The notes under the pieces were generated by a model. That model searched no databases. It saw only the letters and a list, made by a program, of their open reading frames with translations, and had not been told where the DNA came from. Below, one piece after another: positions 1 through 7,983 of a stretch of DNA of 64,000 nucleotides (position 1 is its first letter; each line of letters begins with the position of its first letter). The stretch covers positions 62,001 to 126,000 of the IMG/VR virus record IMGVR_UViG_3300017917_001336. One strand, written 5' to 3'. The stretch is from a virus. Position numbers and translations under genes: made by a program.

Positions 1-1
1 G

Positions 2-3000
2 AACGCAGGTAAAGTATATCTACTAACAAGTCAAAAAGACTTAGTAGATAACTTTGGTACCCCTGTATTTAAAACAGATGTAAGTAACAACCCAATTCAC
101 GCTGGAGAACAAAACGAATATGGTCTTCAAGCAGCTTACAGCTTTTTAGGTGTTAGCAATCGTGCTTATGTAGTACGTGCTGATTTAGACCTAGGTCAAT
201 TATCAGCAAGAGCAGAAGCTCCAGCAGGTGCACCTAACAATGGTCAATATTGGTTTGACACATCAACAACAAAATTTGGTTTATTCCAATGGAACGCAGC
301 TGCAGCTACAGCAGGCGGTCAGTCATTTGGTAATAAAGTTCCAACAGTAATTACAAACTCAGCAAGCATTTCAGGTGGAGCACCGCTAACAAGCATTGGC
401 TCAGTTGGTGACTACGCTGTAGTTGGTATTGATGGAACTTATACATTATGGTTTAAGAAAGCAAAAACTAACACAGCCGCAGGTACATGGGTACGTGTTG
501 GTAGTACAGCATGGTCAGCAAGTTGGCCAGCAGCACAAGGTACTACTGCTAGCGGATCAGTTGGATTATCTGCAGGCGATACATTAACAATTACTGTTAA
601 TTCTACACCACATGCGTTTACTGGTCATACATCATTAGCGACCCTTGTTGCAGATATTAACACAGCATTAGACGATAGCGACGGTGCAGGCACAGGCGAC
701 TTAGACAACTCTGTTGATATGTTAGCTCTTGGTATCAGTGCAGCAGTTGTTAATGATCGTTTAGAAATTTATTCAACAGGCAACGAGTTTTCATTATCTG
801 GAACAACTGTTGCTAAGGTTGGACTTACAGCAGGCACATATTATGCTCCAGTAGCACAAATTAGCCCGCACTATACTGTTCCAACATTTAAAGCAAGTGA
901 AAACACAGGAACAGTTAACGGTTATCCAACTGGATCTATTTGGGTTAAAACAACAGAACCTAACTTAGGTGCAGCATGGAGAACTAAAGTTTACAGTTCA
1001 GTTAGCTCTTCATGGTCTAATGTAAGTGCTCCAATTTACAAAACAAGTGCTGCAGCACTTAAAGCACTTGATCCAAAAGGCGGCGGCATTAACTTAGCAC
1101 AAGGTGCGTTATATGTTAAGTCTAACGTAGAAGAAGCTGGCGATGGCAATATTGCTACAGCAGTTGATTTTAAAATTTATGCTAGAAGAACTAGCGGTGT
1201 AACATCAATTGTTTCTGGTACACCTAGTTTAACAAACGGTAGCTATACATTTAACATTGCTGAATCAGTTGCAGGTTCTGATGTTTTAACAAAAGACGCT
1301 GCTCCATCAACTCAAGAACTACAAGTTAGTTTCACAGTTAGTAGCAACACAGCTACAGCATTTGTTGCTGCATTAAACGCAGCACTAGTTGATGTATCAC
1401 ATAATGGTAATGCTTATACTAGTAGAGTAACAGCATCAGTTAATAGTGCAGGACAAGTTGTTATTACACATTTAGACGGTGGCGACATTTACTTCACAGA
1501 CGGTACAGGTTCTCCAATTGGTAATTTGTTTACCGCATACGATCCTGTTGATTCAACATCAACTGTAAATTTCTATGATGTAGTTGATGCATTAGGACAC
1601 GATTTTGTGGCTTCATTATGGTCACCATTTGCAGATATTACTCCAAGTTCATCTGCACCAACAACAACTGCTGCTGATAGCCAATTATGGTACAGCAGTA
1701 TTGTTGACGAAGTTGACATCATGGTACACGACGGATCAGCATGGGTAGGATACAAATCTTACTACCCTAGCACAAATCCAACAGGTCCAATTATTAGCGC
1801 AACTGCACCACTAACACAAACAGATGCAAGTCCATTAACAGATAACGATCTATGGATTGATACAAGTGATTTAGAAAATTATCCTAAGTTATACAAACGT
1901 CAAGGTTCAGGTGCTGGTGGTAAATGGATATTAGTTGACACAGCAGATGATACTACAACAGATGGCATTTTGTTTGCAGATGCTCGTTGGAGTACTTCCG
2001 GTGAAGATGATATGCCAGCTACAATTTTAGATTTACTAACTTCAGACTATGTAGATTTTGACGCTCCAGATCCAGCATTATATCCAAAAGGAATCATGCT
2101 ATGGAACTTACGTCGTAGCGGTAACAACGTGAAAAAGTTTGTTCGTAACTATGTTGATGTTAATGATATTAACACAAGAATGAATGAGAACATGACTAGT
2201 TACTATCCACATCGCTGGGTGACTGAATCTGGCAACCAAGAAAATGGTGCAGGAACTTTTGGTCGTAAAGCACAGCGTAAGGTTGTTATCCAAGCTCTAC
2301 AAGCATTAGTTAATACAAACCAACAAGTTCGTGACGAAGAATCACGTATCTTTAACTTAATTGCTTGCCCAGGTTATCCAGAACTAACAGGCGAACTAGT
2401 ATCACTAAACACAGATCGCGGTTTAACAGCATTTGTTGTTGCTGATACACCGGCACGTTTAACACCAGACGCTACAAGTTTAGCTAACTGGGGTAATAAC
2501 GTAGCAGGCGCATTGGAAGATAACGATAAAGGTTTAGTAACTAGCGATGAATACTTAGGTGTGTTCTATCCATGGGGTTACACAAGTGACAACTTAGGAA
2601 ATAACATTGTTGTTCCTCCAAGTCACATGATTTTACGCACTATTGCGTTAAATGACCAAGTTAGCTATCCATGGTTTGCACCTGCAGGTACACGCCGTGG
2701 TGGTATTACTAACGCTACAGCAGTTGGCTATGTTGACAGCAACGGAGAATTCCAATCAGTTGCATTAAACAACGGTCAGCGTGATACATTAGCAAGTGTT
2801 AAAGTTAATCCAATTACATTTATTACAGGAACAGGTCTTGTTAACTACGGTCAATATACTCGCGCTAAAAATGCAAGTTCATTAGATCGTATTAACGTAG
2901 CTCGTTTAGTGGTTTATCTACGTCGTCAATTGTCGCAGTTGGCAAAACCATATGTGTTTGAACCAAACGATAAGATTACACGTGATGAATTAAAAGGTGC

Positions 3001-3211
3001 AGCAGAAAGTTTATTACTAGAACTAGTCGGCCAACGTGCTCTTTATGATTATGTTGTAGTTTGCGATACAAGCAATAATACACCAACACGTATTGACCGT
3101 AATGAACTATATTTAGACATTGCGATTGAACCAGTTAAAGCAGTTGAATTTATTTACATTCCACTACGCTTAAAGAACACTGGCGAAATCAAAGGCCTAA
3201 ACAATCAATAA
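2..3211 (+). CDS. 18: Contractile tail sheath protein (gp18-like), 5' end outside window
   Basis: Main structural protein of the contractile tail sheath. The frame is open from base 2, so the gene starts upstream of the window; 1069 codons are visible. The C-terminal third (about 350 residues) is the most sheath-like, with a basic segment containing YLRRQLSQLAKPYVFEPND followed by the conserved domain that packs on the tube. The upstream part is rich in Ala, Thr, Ser and Gly and looks like surface-exposed inserted domains. T4 gp18 is 659 residues, so this protein is much longer. The tail tube gene follows after 16 bp, as in T4. Identity rests on family pattern and synteny; the start cannot be seen. 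Confidence 0.9.
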   Translation, partial: NAGKVYLLTSQKDLVDNFGTPVFKTDVSNNPIHAGEQNEYGLQAAYSFLGVSNRAYVVRADLDLGQLSARAEAPAGAPNNGQYWFDTSTTKFGLFQWNAAAATAGGQSFGNKVPTVITNSASISGGAPLTSIGSVGDYAVVGIDGTYTLWFKKAKTNTAAGTWVRVGSTAWSASWPAAQGTTASGSVGLSAGDTLTITVNSTPHAFTGHTSLATLVADINTALDDSDGAGTGDLDNSVDMLALGISAAVVNDRLEIYSTGNEFSLSGTTVAKVGLTAGTYYAPVAQISPHYTVPTFKASENTGTVNGYPTGSIWVKTTEPNLGAAWRTKVYSSVSSSWSNVSAPIYKTSAAALKALDPKGGGINLAQGALYVKSNVEEAGDGNIATAVDFKIYARRTSGVTSIVSGTPSLTNGSYTFNIAESVAGSDVLTKDAAPSTQELQVSFTVSSNTATAFVAALNAALVDVSHNGNAYTSRVTASVNSAGQVVITHLDGGDIYFTDGTGSPIGNLFTAYDPVDSTSTVNFYDVVDALGHDFVASLWSPFADITPSSSAPTTTAADSQLWYSSIVDEVDIMVHDGSAWVGYKSYYPSTNPTGPIISATAPLTQTDASPLTDNDLWIDTSDLENYPKLYKRQGSGAGGKWILVDTADDTTTDGILFADARWSTSGEDDMPATILDLLTSDYVDFDAPDPALYPKGIMLWNLRRSGNNVKKFVRNYVDVNDINTRMNENMTSYYPHRWVTESGNQENGAGTFGRKAQRKVVIQALQALVNTNQQVRDEESRIFNLIACPGYPELTGELVSLNTDRGLTAFVVADTPARLTPDATSLANWGNNVAGALEDNDKGLVTSDEYLGVFYPWGYTSDNLGNNIVVPPSHMILRTIALNDQVSYPWFAPAGTRRGGITNATAVGYVDSNGEFQSVALNNGQRDTLASVKVNPITFITGTGLVNYGQYTRAKNASSLDRINVARLVVYLRRQLSQLAKPYVFEPNDKITRDELKGAAESLLLELVGQRALYDYVVVCDTSNNTPTRIDRNELYLDIAIEPVKAVEFIYIPLRLKNTGEIKGLNNQ

Positions 3212-3227
3212 TATCGGAGCATAGAAT

Positions 3228-3854
3228 ATGGCAATCGCAAGTTTATCAAAATTTACAGTACCTTTAGCTAGTGATCAATCAGCTAGCGCACAAGGTATGT
3301 TGATGCCAAAGCTCAAATATCGCTTTAGAGTGATGTTTGAAAACTTTGGAGTATCAACACCAACAACAGAACTTACAAAACAAGTTCAAGATGCTGCAAG
3401 ACCAAACGTTCAGTTTGAAAACCAAAAGATTATGGTTTATAACTCAACAATTAACTATGCTGGCCGCCCAACTTGGCAGACAATGACTGTTAAGCTACGT
3501 GATGATGTAACTGGGTCAGTTAGCAAGTTAGTCGGCGAACAAATGCAAAAGCAGTTTGACTTCTTTGAACAAAGTTCAGCGGCTTCAGGCGGTGACTACA
3601 AGTTCTTAATGCGTGTAGAGATGTTAGACGGCGGTAACGGCGCTAATGCTCCAACAGTATTAGAAACTTGGGAGTGCTATGGTTGCTACGTTACTCAAGT
3701 TAACTACAACTCACTAGGTTATGGTGATCAAACTATGTTAACTATTGATTTAACAATTCAACCAGACAACTGTATCCAGACTACAGGTGGTGCAGCTGCA
3801 CCAACTATAAGAGCTCAAGGTACAGCAGCAACTGCATCAGGCAACAGAGTATAA
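3228..3854 (+). CDS. 19: Tail tube protein (gp19-like)
   Basis: 208 residues. Inner tail tube subunit around which the sheath contracts. Its position directly after the sheath gene, its length near the family norm (T4 gp19 is 163 residues) and a pattern typical of the gp19 family (FRVMFENF near residue 37, then a two-layer beta protein ending in a hydrophobic strand) support the call. It starts at ATG 16 bp after the sheath stop with TCGGAG upstream as ribosome binding site. A strong terminator follows at once, so sheath and tube form one late transcript. Confidence 0.9.
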   Translation: MAIASLSKFTVPLASDQSASAQGMLMPKLKYRFRVMFENFGVSTPTTELTKQVQDAARPNVQFENQKIMVYNSTINYAGRPTWQTMTVKLRDDVTGSVSKLVGEQMQKQFDFFEQSSAASGGDYKFLMRVEMLDGGNGANAPTVLETWECYGCYVTQVNYNSLGYGDQTMLTIDLTIQPDNCIQTTGGAAAPTIRAQGTAATASGNRV

Positions 3855-3860
3855 GAATAA

Positions 3861-3885
3861 GGGCCTACTTAGTAGGCCTTTATTT
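3861..3885 (+). terminator. Rho-independent terminator after the tail tube gene
   Basis: Perfect 8-bp inverted repeat GGCCTACT / AGTAGGCC around one T, followed by a T-rich run. It separates the sheath-tube transcript from the next gene. Confidence 0.9.
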
Positions 3886-3918
3886 TAGGCATTCATTATA
3901 TACGTAGATTATTCGTTG

Positions 3919-3926
3919 AATAAATA
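3919..3926 (+). promoter_or_regulatory. T4-type late promoter AATAAATA
   Basis: Late box 5 nt upstream of the ATG at 3932. The same nnTAAATA box recurs before virion genes in the window and matches the T4 gp55-dependent consensus TATAAATA except at the first two bases. Confidence 0.65.
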
Positions 3927-3931
3927 TTAGT

Positions 3932-4921
3932 ATGGCCTTTACCCCTAATCGATACTTACGACAAAACACATCAACAACATTGCGTGATCCGCAGCATGCC
4001 GCACGATTGTTTGTTGACGATCAATTTAGACTTGCACCTAAACACAAATTTTTATTCCACGTAGCATTTAATATTAATCCTGCCGCATTGTCAGATAGCA
4101 GTCTTATACAAAGGCACAGAAATGAAATTAATATGTTAGTTAAGAGTTGTGACTTACCTAACTTTAGTGTGCAATCTGAAACACTAAATCAATACAACAG
4201 AAAAAAGAATATTCAAACCATGATGAAATACAATGCAATAAACATTACGTTTCATGATGACAATATGGGGTTAGTAAATTATTTGTGGCAAAATTATTAC
4301 AGTTACTACTATGCTGATCCGTTAGTTTCTACAGACCCATCTGCATATAATAGAACAGCTACTAAAAACGGAAGTTTTATTAAAGTGCCTTATGGATTAG
4401 ATAACGGTAGTACATTACCATTTTTTAATTACATTACCATTTACCAAATGGCACGCCACGAGTATGTTAGTTATACTTTGCACACACCGTTGATTACCGC
4501 ATGGAATCATAATAAATTAGATTCATCGGCTACAGGTGTGCATGATAACTCAGTAACAGTTGCGTATGAAGCAGTATCATATGCATCGGGTGATGTCATC
4601 ACAGGAGACCCAGAAGGTTTTGGCCAAGAGCATTATGACACTGGCAGTAGCTCATTACAAGGTACTCCTTTAGCAGGATCACAATCCCCGTCGTTCGTTA
4701 ATAACAATCCAACAAACCCTATTGGTATTATTAACACCATAACAGAACAAGTTAGTACCTATCAAAATTCACAACAAAAAGCTAGCCCGTCTACTCCTGG
4801 AATAATTAATGCTGCTGTGACTCCAAACGCAACTACAGTTACCGGATTACAAGGAGTTGTATTTCCAAAAAGTAACATTGCTAACACAGATACAACAGTA
4901 GCATCACAAATTAAATTATAA
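3932..4921 (+). CDS. Tail tube-like structural protein (possible tube cap or baseplate junction)
   Basis: 329 residues. The N-terminal two thirds resemble the gp19 tail-tube fold: KHKFLFHVAFNINP near residue 36, then VKSCDLPNF, LNQYNRKKN and ITFHDDNMG, a pattern seen in T4-like tube and tube-cap proteins. The C-terminal 100 residues are low in charge and rich in Ser, Thr, Asn and Pro, probably exposed. It has its own late box and terminator-separated transcript start. In T4, gp48 and gp54 join tube to baseplate and share the tube fold, so one of these roles is plausible; a second tube-like structural protein is the alternative. The exact role is inference. Confidence 0.55.
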   Translation: MAFTPNRYLRQNTSTTLRDPQHAARLFVDDQFRLAPKHKFLFHVAFNINPAALSDSSLIQRHRNEINMLVKSCDLPNFSVQSETLNQYNRKKNIQTMMKYNAINITFHDDNMGLVNYLWQNYYSYYYADPLVSTDPSAYNRTATKNGSFIKVPYGLDNGSTLPFFNYITIYQMARHEYVSYTLHTPLITAWNHNKLDSSATGVHDNSVTVAYEAVSYASGDVITGDPEGFGQEHYDTGSSSLQGTPLAGSQSPSFVNNNPTNPIGIINTITEQVSTYQNSQQKASPSTPGIINAAVTPNATTVTGLQGVVFPKSNIANTDTTVASQIKL

Positions 4922-4933
4922 TTAGGAAAACAA

Positions 4934-5302
4934 ATGATATCTAATTTGCCATCAACAACAGTCACTGACTCTAGCTTAGAAGTTAGACAGTTTTTTAATA
5001 AATTTTACGACCATCAAGTTAGTTTTCCAGCAACAGAAATTGATAGTACTGTTGGATTTTTCCTCAAACATAATTTTGATGAAGAAAGTGCAAGAAGCAC
5101 CGCAATCGTTTTATTAAATCAAGCAAAAGAAGATGGCGTTAATGTATTCGAATTGTTAGATTCTTTAAAGCAATTAAATGATATTCAACTTAGTCAAGTT
5201 GTTGCACAAGTATTAAATGCTTACAGAGAAAAAACAAGTTTACTCGGTTATCGAGTAACACAAAACATTGACACATACGAAACTAGAAATATATTAGTGT
5301 AA
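4934..5302 (+). CDS. Conserved T4-like phage protein of unknown role, probably virion-linked
   Basis: 122 residues, mostly helical by pattern. Contains VSFPATEIDSTVGFFLKHNF and STAIVLLNQAKEDGVNVFELLD, a signature I recognise from a small conserved protein in structural clusters of T4-like cyanophages. It lies 12 bp after the tube-like gene and its stop overlaps the next start (TAATG at 5300-5304), so it is translated with the head and tail completion genes. No catalytic motif is visible. Confidence 0.7.
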   Translation: MISNLPSTTVTDSSLEVRQFFNKFYDHQVSFPATEIDSTVGFFLKHNFDEESARSTAIVLLNQAKEDGVNVFELLDSLKQLNDIQLSQVVAQVLNAYREKTSLLGYRVTQNIDTYETRNILV

Positions 5303-5739
5303 TGGGTAGAAAATTCGCAAGTGGCAAATTTCAAATGACACATCCAGAAAAGTATGTAGGAACTAAGGTGCCTACATACAGATCAAGCTGGGAGTGGAGT
5401 TTTATGCGATTTTGTGATACTAATGTTTCAGTACAAAAATGGGCTAGCGAAGCCGTTCAGATACCTTACAGAGATCCGTTAACTGGAAGACAAACAGTTT
5501 ATGTTCCTGATTTCTTTATTCAATATATTGATAAGAACAGGAAAATGCATGTTGAGCTTATCGAAATCAAACCTGCAAGCCAAGCAATATTAGAGCGTGT
5601 AGGTAAGAACAAATACAATCAAGCACAATATGTAAAAAATCAAGCTAAGTGGGCTGCGGCAAATCTATGGTGTAAACAGCAAGGTATAAAGTTTCGTATA
5701 GTTAGCGAAAATGATTTATTTCATAATGGCCAAGCATAA
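5302..5739 (+). CDS. 4: Head completion nuclease-like protein (gp4-like)
   Basis: 145 residues. Matches the gp4 head completion family of T4-like phages, which has a TnsA-type restriction endonuclease fold. YRSSWEWSFMRFCD lies near residues 26-39; the PD-(D/E)xK-like core is PDFFIQY near residue 70 and the ELIEIKP strand near residue 88. In T4, gp4 is needed to finish filled heads before tail joining. Start ATG overlaps the upstream stop. Nuclease activity is inferred from the conserved acidic and lysine residues. Confidence 0.85.
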   Translation: MGRKFASGKFQMTHPEKYVGTKVPTYRSSWEWSFMRFCDTNVSVQKWASEAVQIPYRDPLTGRQTVYVPDFFIQYIDKNRKMHVELIEIKPASQAILERVGKNKYNQAQYVKNQAKWAAANLWCKQQGIKFRIVSENDLFHNGQA

Positions 5740-5747
5740 GTAAGAGT

Positions 5748-6236
5748 ATGACTAAAAAACTTGAAGAAATTTTAAACTTACCCGAAAGCAAGAAAATTGT
5801 TAAGGACGAAGAAAAGAAAGCAGTTAAAAACAGTCTTTCTAAACCCGAACCTTTTTTGCGTAGTATGGAAGAATTTGACAAAATCTCAGCTAGTTTGCCA
5901 CAAGTAAAAGGGTTAGGCGATGCTGCAGATTCTGAATTTGATGCACTAGCTCAACGTGCTACGGATGCCTACGATGATCTAATCGATTTAGGCATGAACG
6001 TTGAAGCTCGTTATTCAGCACGTATTTTTGAAGTTGCTGGTACAATGCTTAAAAATGCTATCGATGCTAAATCAGCTAAAATTGACAAAAAACTAAAAAT
6101 GATTGAGCTACAGCTAAAGAAAGCTAAGTTAGATCAAGATGCGAGTACAGCAGATGACGGAATAAGTTTACAAGGTGACGGTGTTATTATTACAGACCGC
6201 AATAGTTTGTTGGAAAAACTTAAGAATTTGAAATAA
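5748..6236 (+). CDS. 16: Small terminase subunit (gp16-like)
   Basis: 162 residues, highly charged and alpha-helical. A central helical hairpin (about residues 60-130) contains RATDAYDDLIDLGMNVEARYSARIF split by a turn, then a lysine-rich coiled coil. The C-terminal tail VIITDRNSLLEKL matches the tail type of T4-like gp16 proteins. Small terminase recognises DNA and stimulates the large subunit. It lies 8 bp after the gp4-like gene and two genes upstream of the large terminase, consistent with a packaging cluster. Confidence 0.72.
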   Translation: MTKKLEEILNLPESKKIVKDEEKKAVKNSLSKPEPFLRSMEEFDKISASLPQVKGLGDAADSEFDALAQRATDAYDDLIDLGMNVEARYSARIFEVAGTMLKNAIDAKSAKIDKKLKMIELQLKKAKLDQDASTADDGISLQGDGVIITDRNSLLEKLKNLK

Positions 6237-6239
6237 ATA
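6232..6239 (+). promoter_or_regulatory. T4-type late promoter AATAAATA
   Basis: Late box overlapping the stop region of the small terminase gene and 18 nt before the ATG at 6258. Confidence 0.6.
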
Positions 6240-6257
6240 TAGTATCAGGATTATAAC

Positions 6258-6800
6258 ATGAAATCGTTTAAAGAATATCTAACAGAAAGCAAAAAAGTTT
6301 ACGAGTTTAAAATTAAACTTGCAGGCGATTTTGAAAAAGGCGGCGATGCTATTAAAAAAGCATTAGCACAGTACAAAGTTGAGTCTTGCTCATCAGGCAA
6401 GCGTACACCAATTGCGGAAACTCAGCCAGACTTCCCAAATCATAAAAATACAAACGTAACAGTTTTTGACGTTGTATTAGCATATCCAACAAATAGTCCA
6501 CGAGTACGTGCTGCTGTTGCTGAAGCTTTAGGTTGTGGTGAAGAATGCGTAAAAGTTCGTAATTTACAAGAAGAAGCAGAAGATGCCATCAATCACCAAC
6601 ACGATGAAAAAACAGGCGTTTCTGTGTTAAGCAAAGACTACGAAGCAAGTGATAATCAAAAACTTGTTGGTGATAAACATGTATTCAGTTTATTAAAAGA
6701 ATTAGGTAAAACCAAACACTCTGGTGAACAAGTTAAAGGCATCAACGATGAAATTTTAGCAAAGTCTGTTCCATCAGAAAAGACTGCTGGAGGAAAATAA
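6258..6800 (+). CDS. Candidate internal head protein with capsid-targeting-like N-terminus
   Basis: 180 residues. The first residues MKSFKEYLTES closely resemble the T4 capsid targeting sequence of internal proteins (MKTYQEFIAEA). They contain LTE, which fits the prohead protease gp21 consensus (L/I)-x-E followed by cleavage. The rest is a small alpha-beta domain (YEFKIKLAGDF, then FDVVLAYPTNSPRVRAAVAEALG) and an acidic C-terminal part. It has a late box and sits between the terminase genes; its stop overlaps the next start (TAATG). I infer packaging into the capsid and possible ejection with DNA. Confidence 0.6.
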   Translation: MKSFKEYLTESKKVYEFKIKLAGDFEKGGDAIKKALAQYKVESCSSGKRTPIAETQPDFPNHKNTNVTVFDVVLAYPTNSPRVRAAVAEALGCGEECVKVRNLQEEAEDAINHQHDEKTGVSVLSKDYEASDNQKLVGDKHVFSLLKELGKTKHSGEQVKGINDEILAKSVPSEKTAGGK

Positions 6801-7909
6801 TGAATTTTCAAGACTTACTAACAAGAATCAAATCAATTGAAGAAGGCAATGGCGCCGGTGCCGGCGACGAATGCGATACTAACATGCCTACATCAACTGA
6901 TAACTTACTAATTGGTGAAAAAGGTATTGGTGGTGATCCAACTGATGATCTTATTTCAGATGTTACCGCAAAGGAATGCGGAATGATGCCAACAGCTGGC
7001 CCAAAACAATCTGATTCAGTTACTATGAATGTTAGCATGAATGGCAGCGGCGCAGGTGGCATACGTGACCTGATGGCAATTTTAAAGAATATAGAACAAG
7101 GCGGCGGCAAAGGTGATGTAGTATTTGGAACTGATGAAAATGCGTCAGCAGGTGCTACAAGCTCTGGAGCCATTGCTCCAATACCTAACGCTAAAGAAGA
7201 ATTTGCAAATGAACCAGACACGCATGTGTCTTCAGCTGATGCAGTTACGCCAACTGGTAATGACTTATCAAGCAAGGGCGGTGAAGCTGAAAAAGTCAAT
7301 GGCGGCGGAAATCCAATGGGCGTAGATGAAGCACTCGTACAAAGATTATCACAGCACTATCAGCGCATTAAAGAAGATGTCGGCATGCCAAACACAGCAA
7401 GACCACAACAACGTGCAATTGATCCTGTGAGACAAGCAGATGTTCAGCAAATTCCACAAAAAGTATCGCCACAAGCAAACCGTCCGGGACTTGCACCAAA
7501 TGGTGATCCTAAATTGTGGGATATACAGTTTGAGTTACAGAAAAAAGGATATAAAATTAAAGCTGACGGCTTAAATGGGCCAGCAACTGAAAAAGCTGCA
7601 CGTGAAGCAGGACTTGTACATGATAGTATGCAAGACATTGCTAATCCTACCGCAGTAACGGTTGGTGATAAAATTGGACATACTTTAGGTTCTGGAACAG
7701 GTTGGATTGAAACTGCATGGAGAAACATCAAGCAAGGATTTAACCGAGGCCGTGCCGGACTTGAAGAAGGCGACGAACCAAAGACTATGAGTCGTGCAGC
7801 CAAAGGTGTTATGAAGTACGGTAAAGACGGTATGAAAGCACTAGCTAAAGCTGGCAAAGAAGGCAAAGACTTAGATAAAGTTAGAGACAAATATAACAAA
7901 TACGATTAA
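6800..7909 (+). CDS. Candidate internal protein with peptidoglycan-binding-like segment
   Basis: 369 residues. N-terminus MNFQDLLTRIKSIEEGNG is amphipathic and contains IEE, a possible prohead protease site like those of other internal-protein candidates here. Residues about 30-200 are Gly, Ala, Ser and Asp rich and probably disordered. Near residues 235-275 the pattern LWDIQFELQKKGYKIKADG-LNGPATEKAA is that of a peptidoglycan-binding domain 1 repeat. The C-terminus is lysine-rich (MKYGKDGMKALAKAGKEGKD). A role in the injected or tail-associated fraction is inference. Confidence 0.55.
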   Translation: MNFQDLLTRIKSIEEGNGAGAGDECDTNMPTSTDNLLIGEKGIGGDPTDDLISDVTAKECGMMPTAGPKQSDSVTMNVSMNGSGAGGIRDLMAILKNIEQGGGKGDVVFGTDENASAGATSSGAIAPIPNAKEEFANEPDTHVSSADAVTPTGNDLSSKGGEAEKVNGGGNPMGVDEALVQRLSQHYQRIKEDVGMPNTARPQQRAIDPVRQADVQQIPQKVSPQANRPGLAPNGDPKLWDIQFELQKKGYKIKADGLNGPATEKAAREAGLVHDSMQDIANPTAVTVGDKIGHTLGSGTGWIETAWRNIKQGFNRGRAGLEEGDEPKTMSRAAKGVMKYGKDGMKALAKAGKEGKDLDKVRDKYNKYD

Positions 7910-7944
7910 TATTGTTCGTTGCAGTAGGGTAGATTAAGACCCCA

Positions 7945-7970
7945 AAACCACCCTTAGGGGTGGTTTTTTT
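7945..7970 (+). terminator. Rho-independent terminator before the large terminase gene
   Basis: Stem AACCACCC / GGGGTGGTT followed by a run of seven T. It ends the packaging and internal-protein transcript just before the late box of the next gene. Confidence 0.9.
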
Positions 7971-7971
7971 A

Positions 7972-7979
7972 TGTAAATA
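7972..7979 (+). promoter_or_regulatory. Late-type promoter TGTAAATA
   Basis: TAAATA box directly after the terminator T-run and 4 nt before the ATG at 7984. Confidence 0.55.
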
Positions 7980-7983
7980 AAGT

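Noticed and set aside
6808-7299. 163-codon - strand frame
   Set aside because: Antisense to the internal-protein candidate and lacking start signals.
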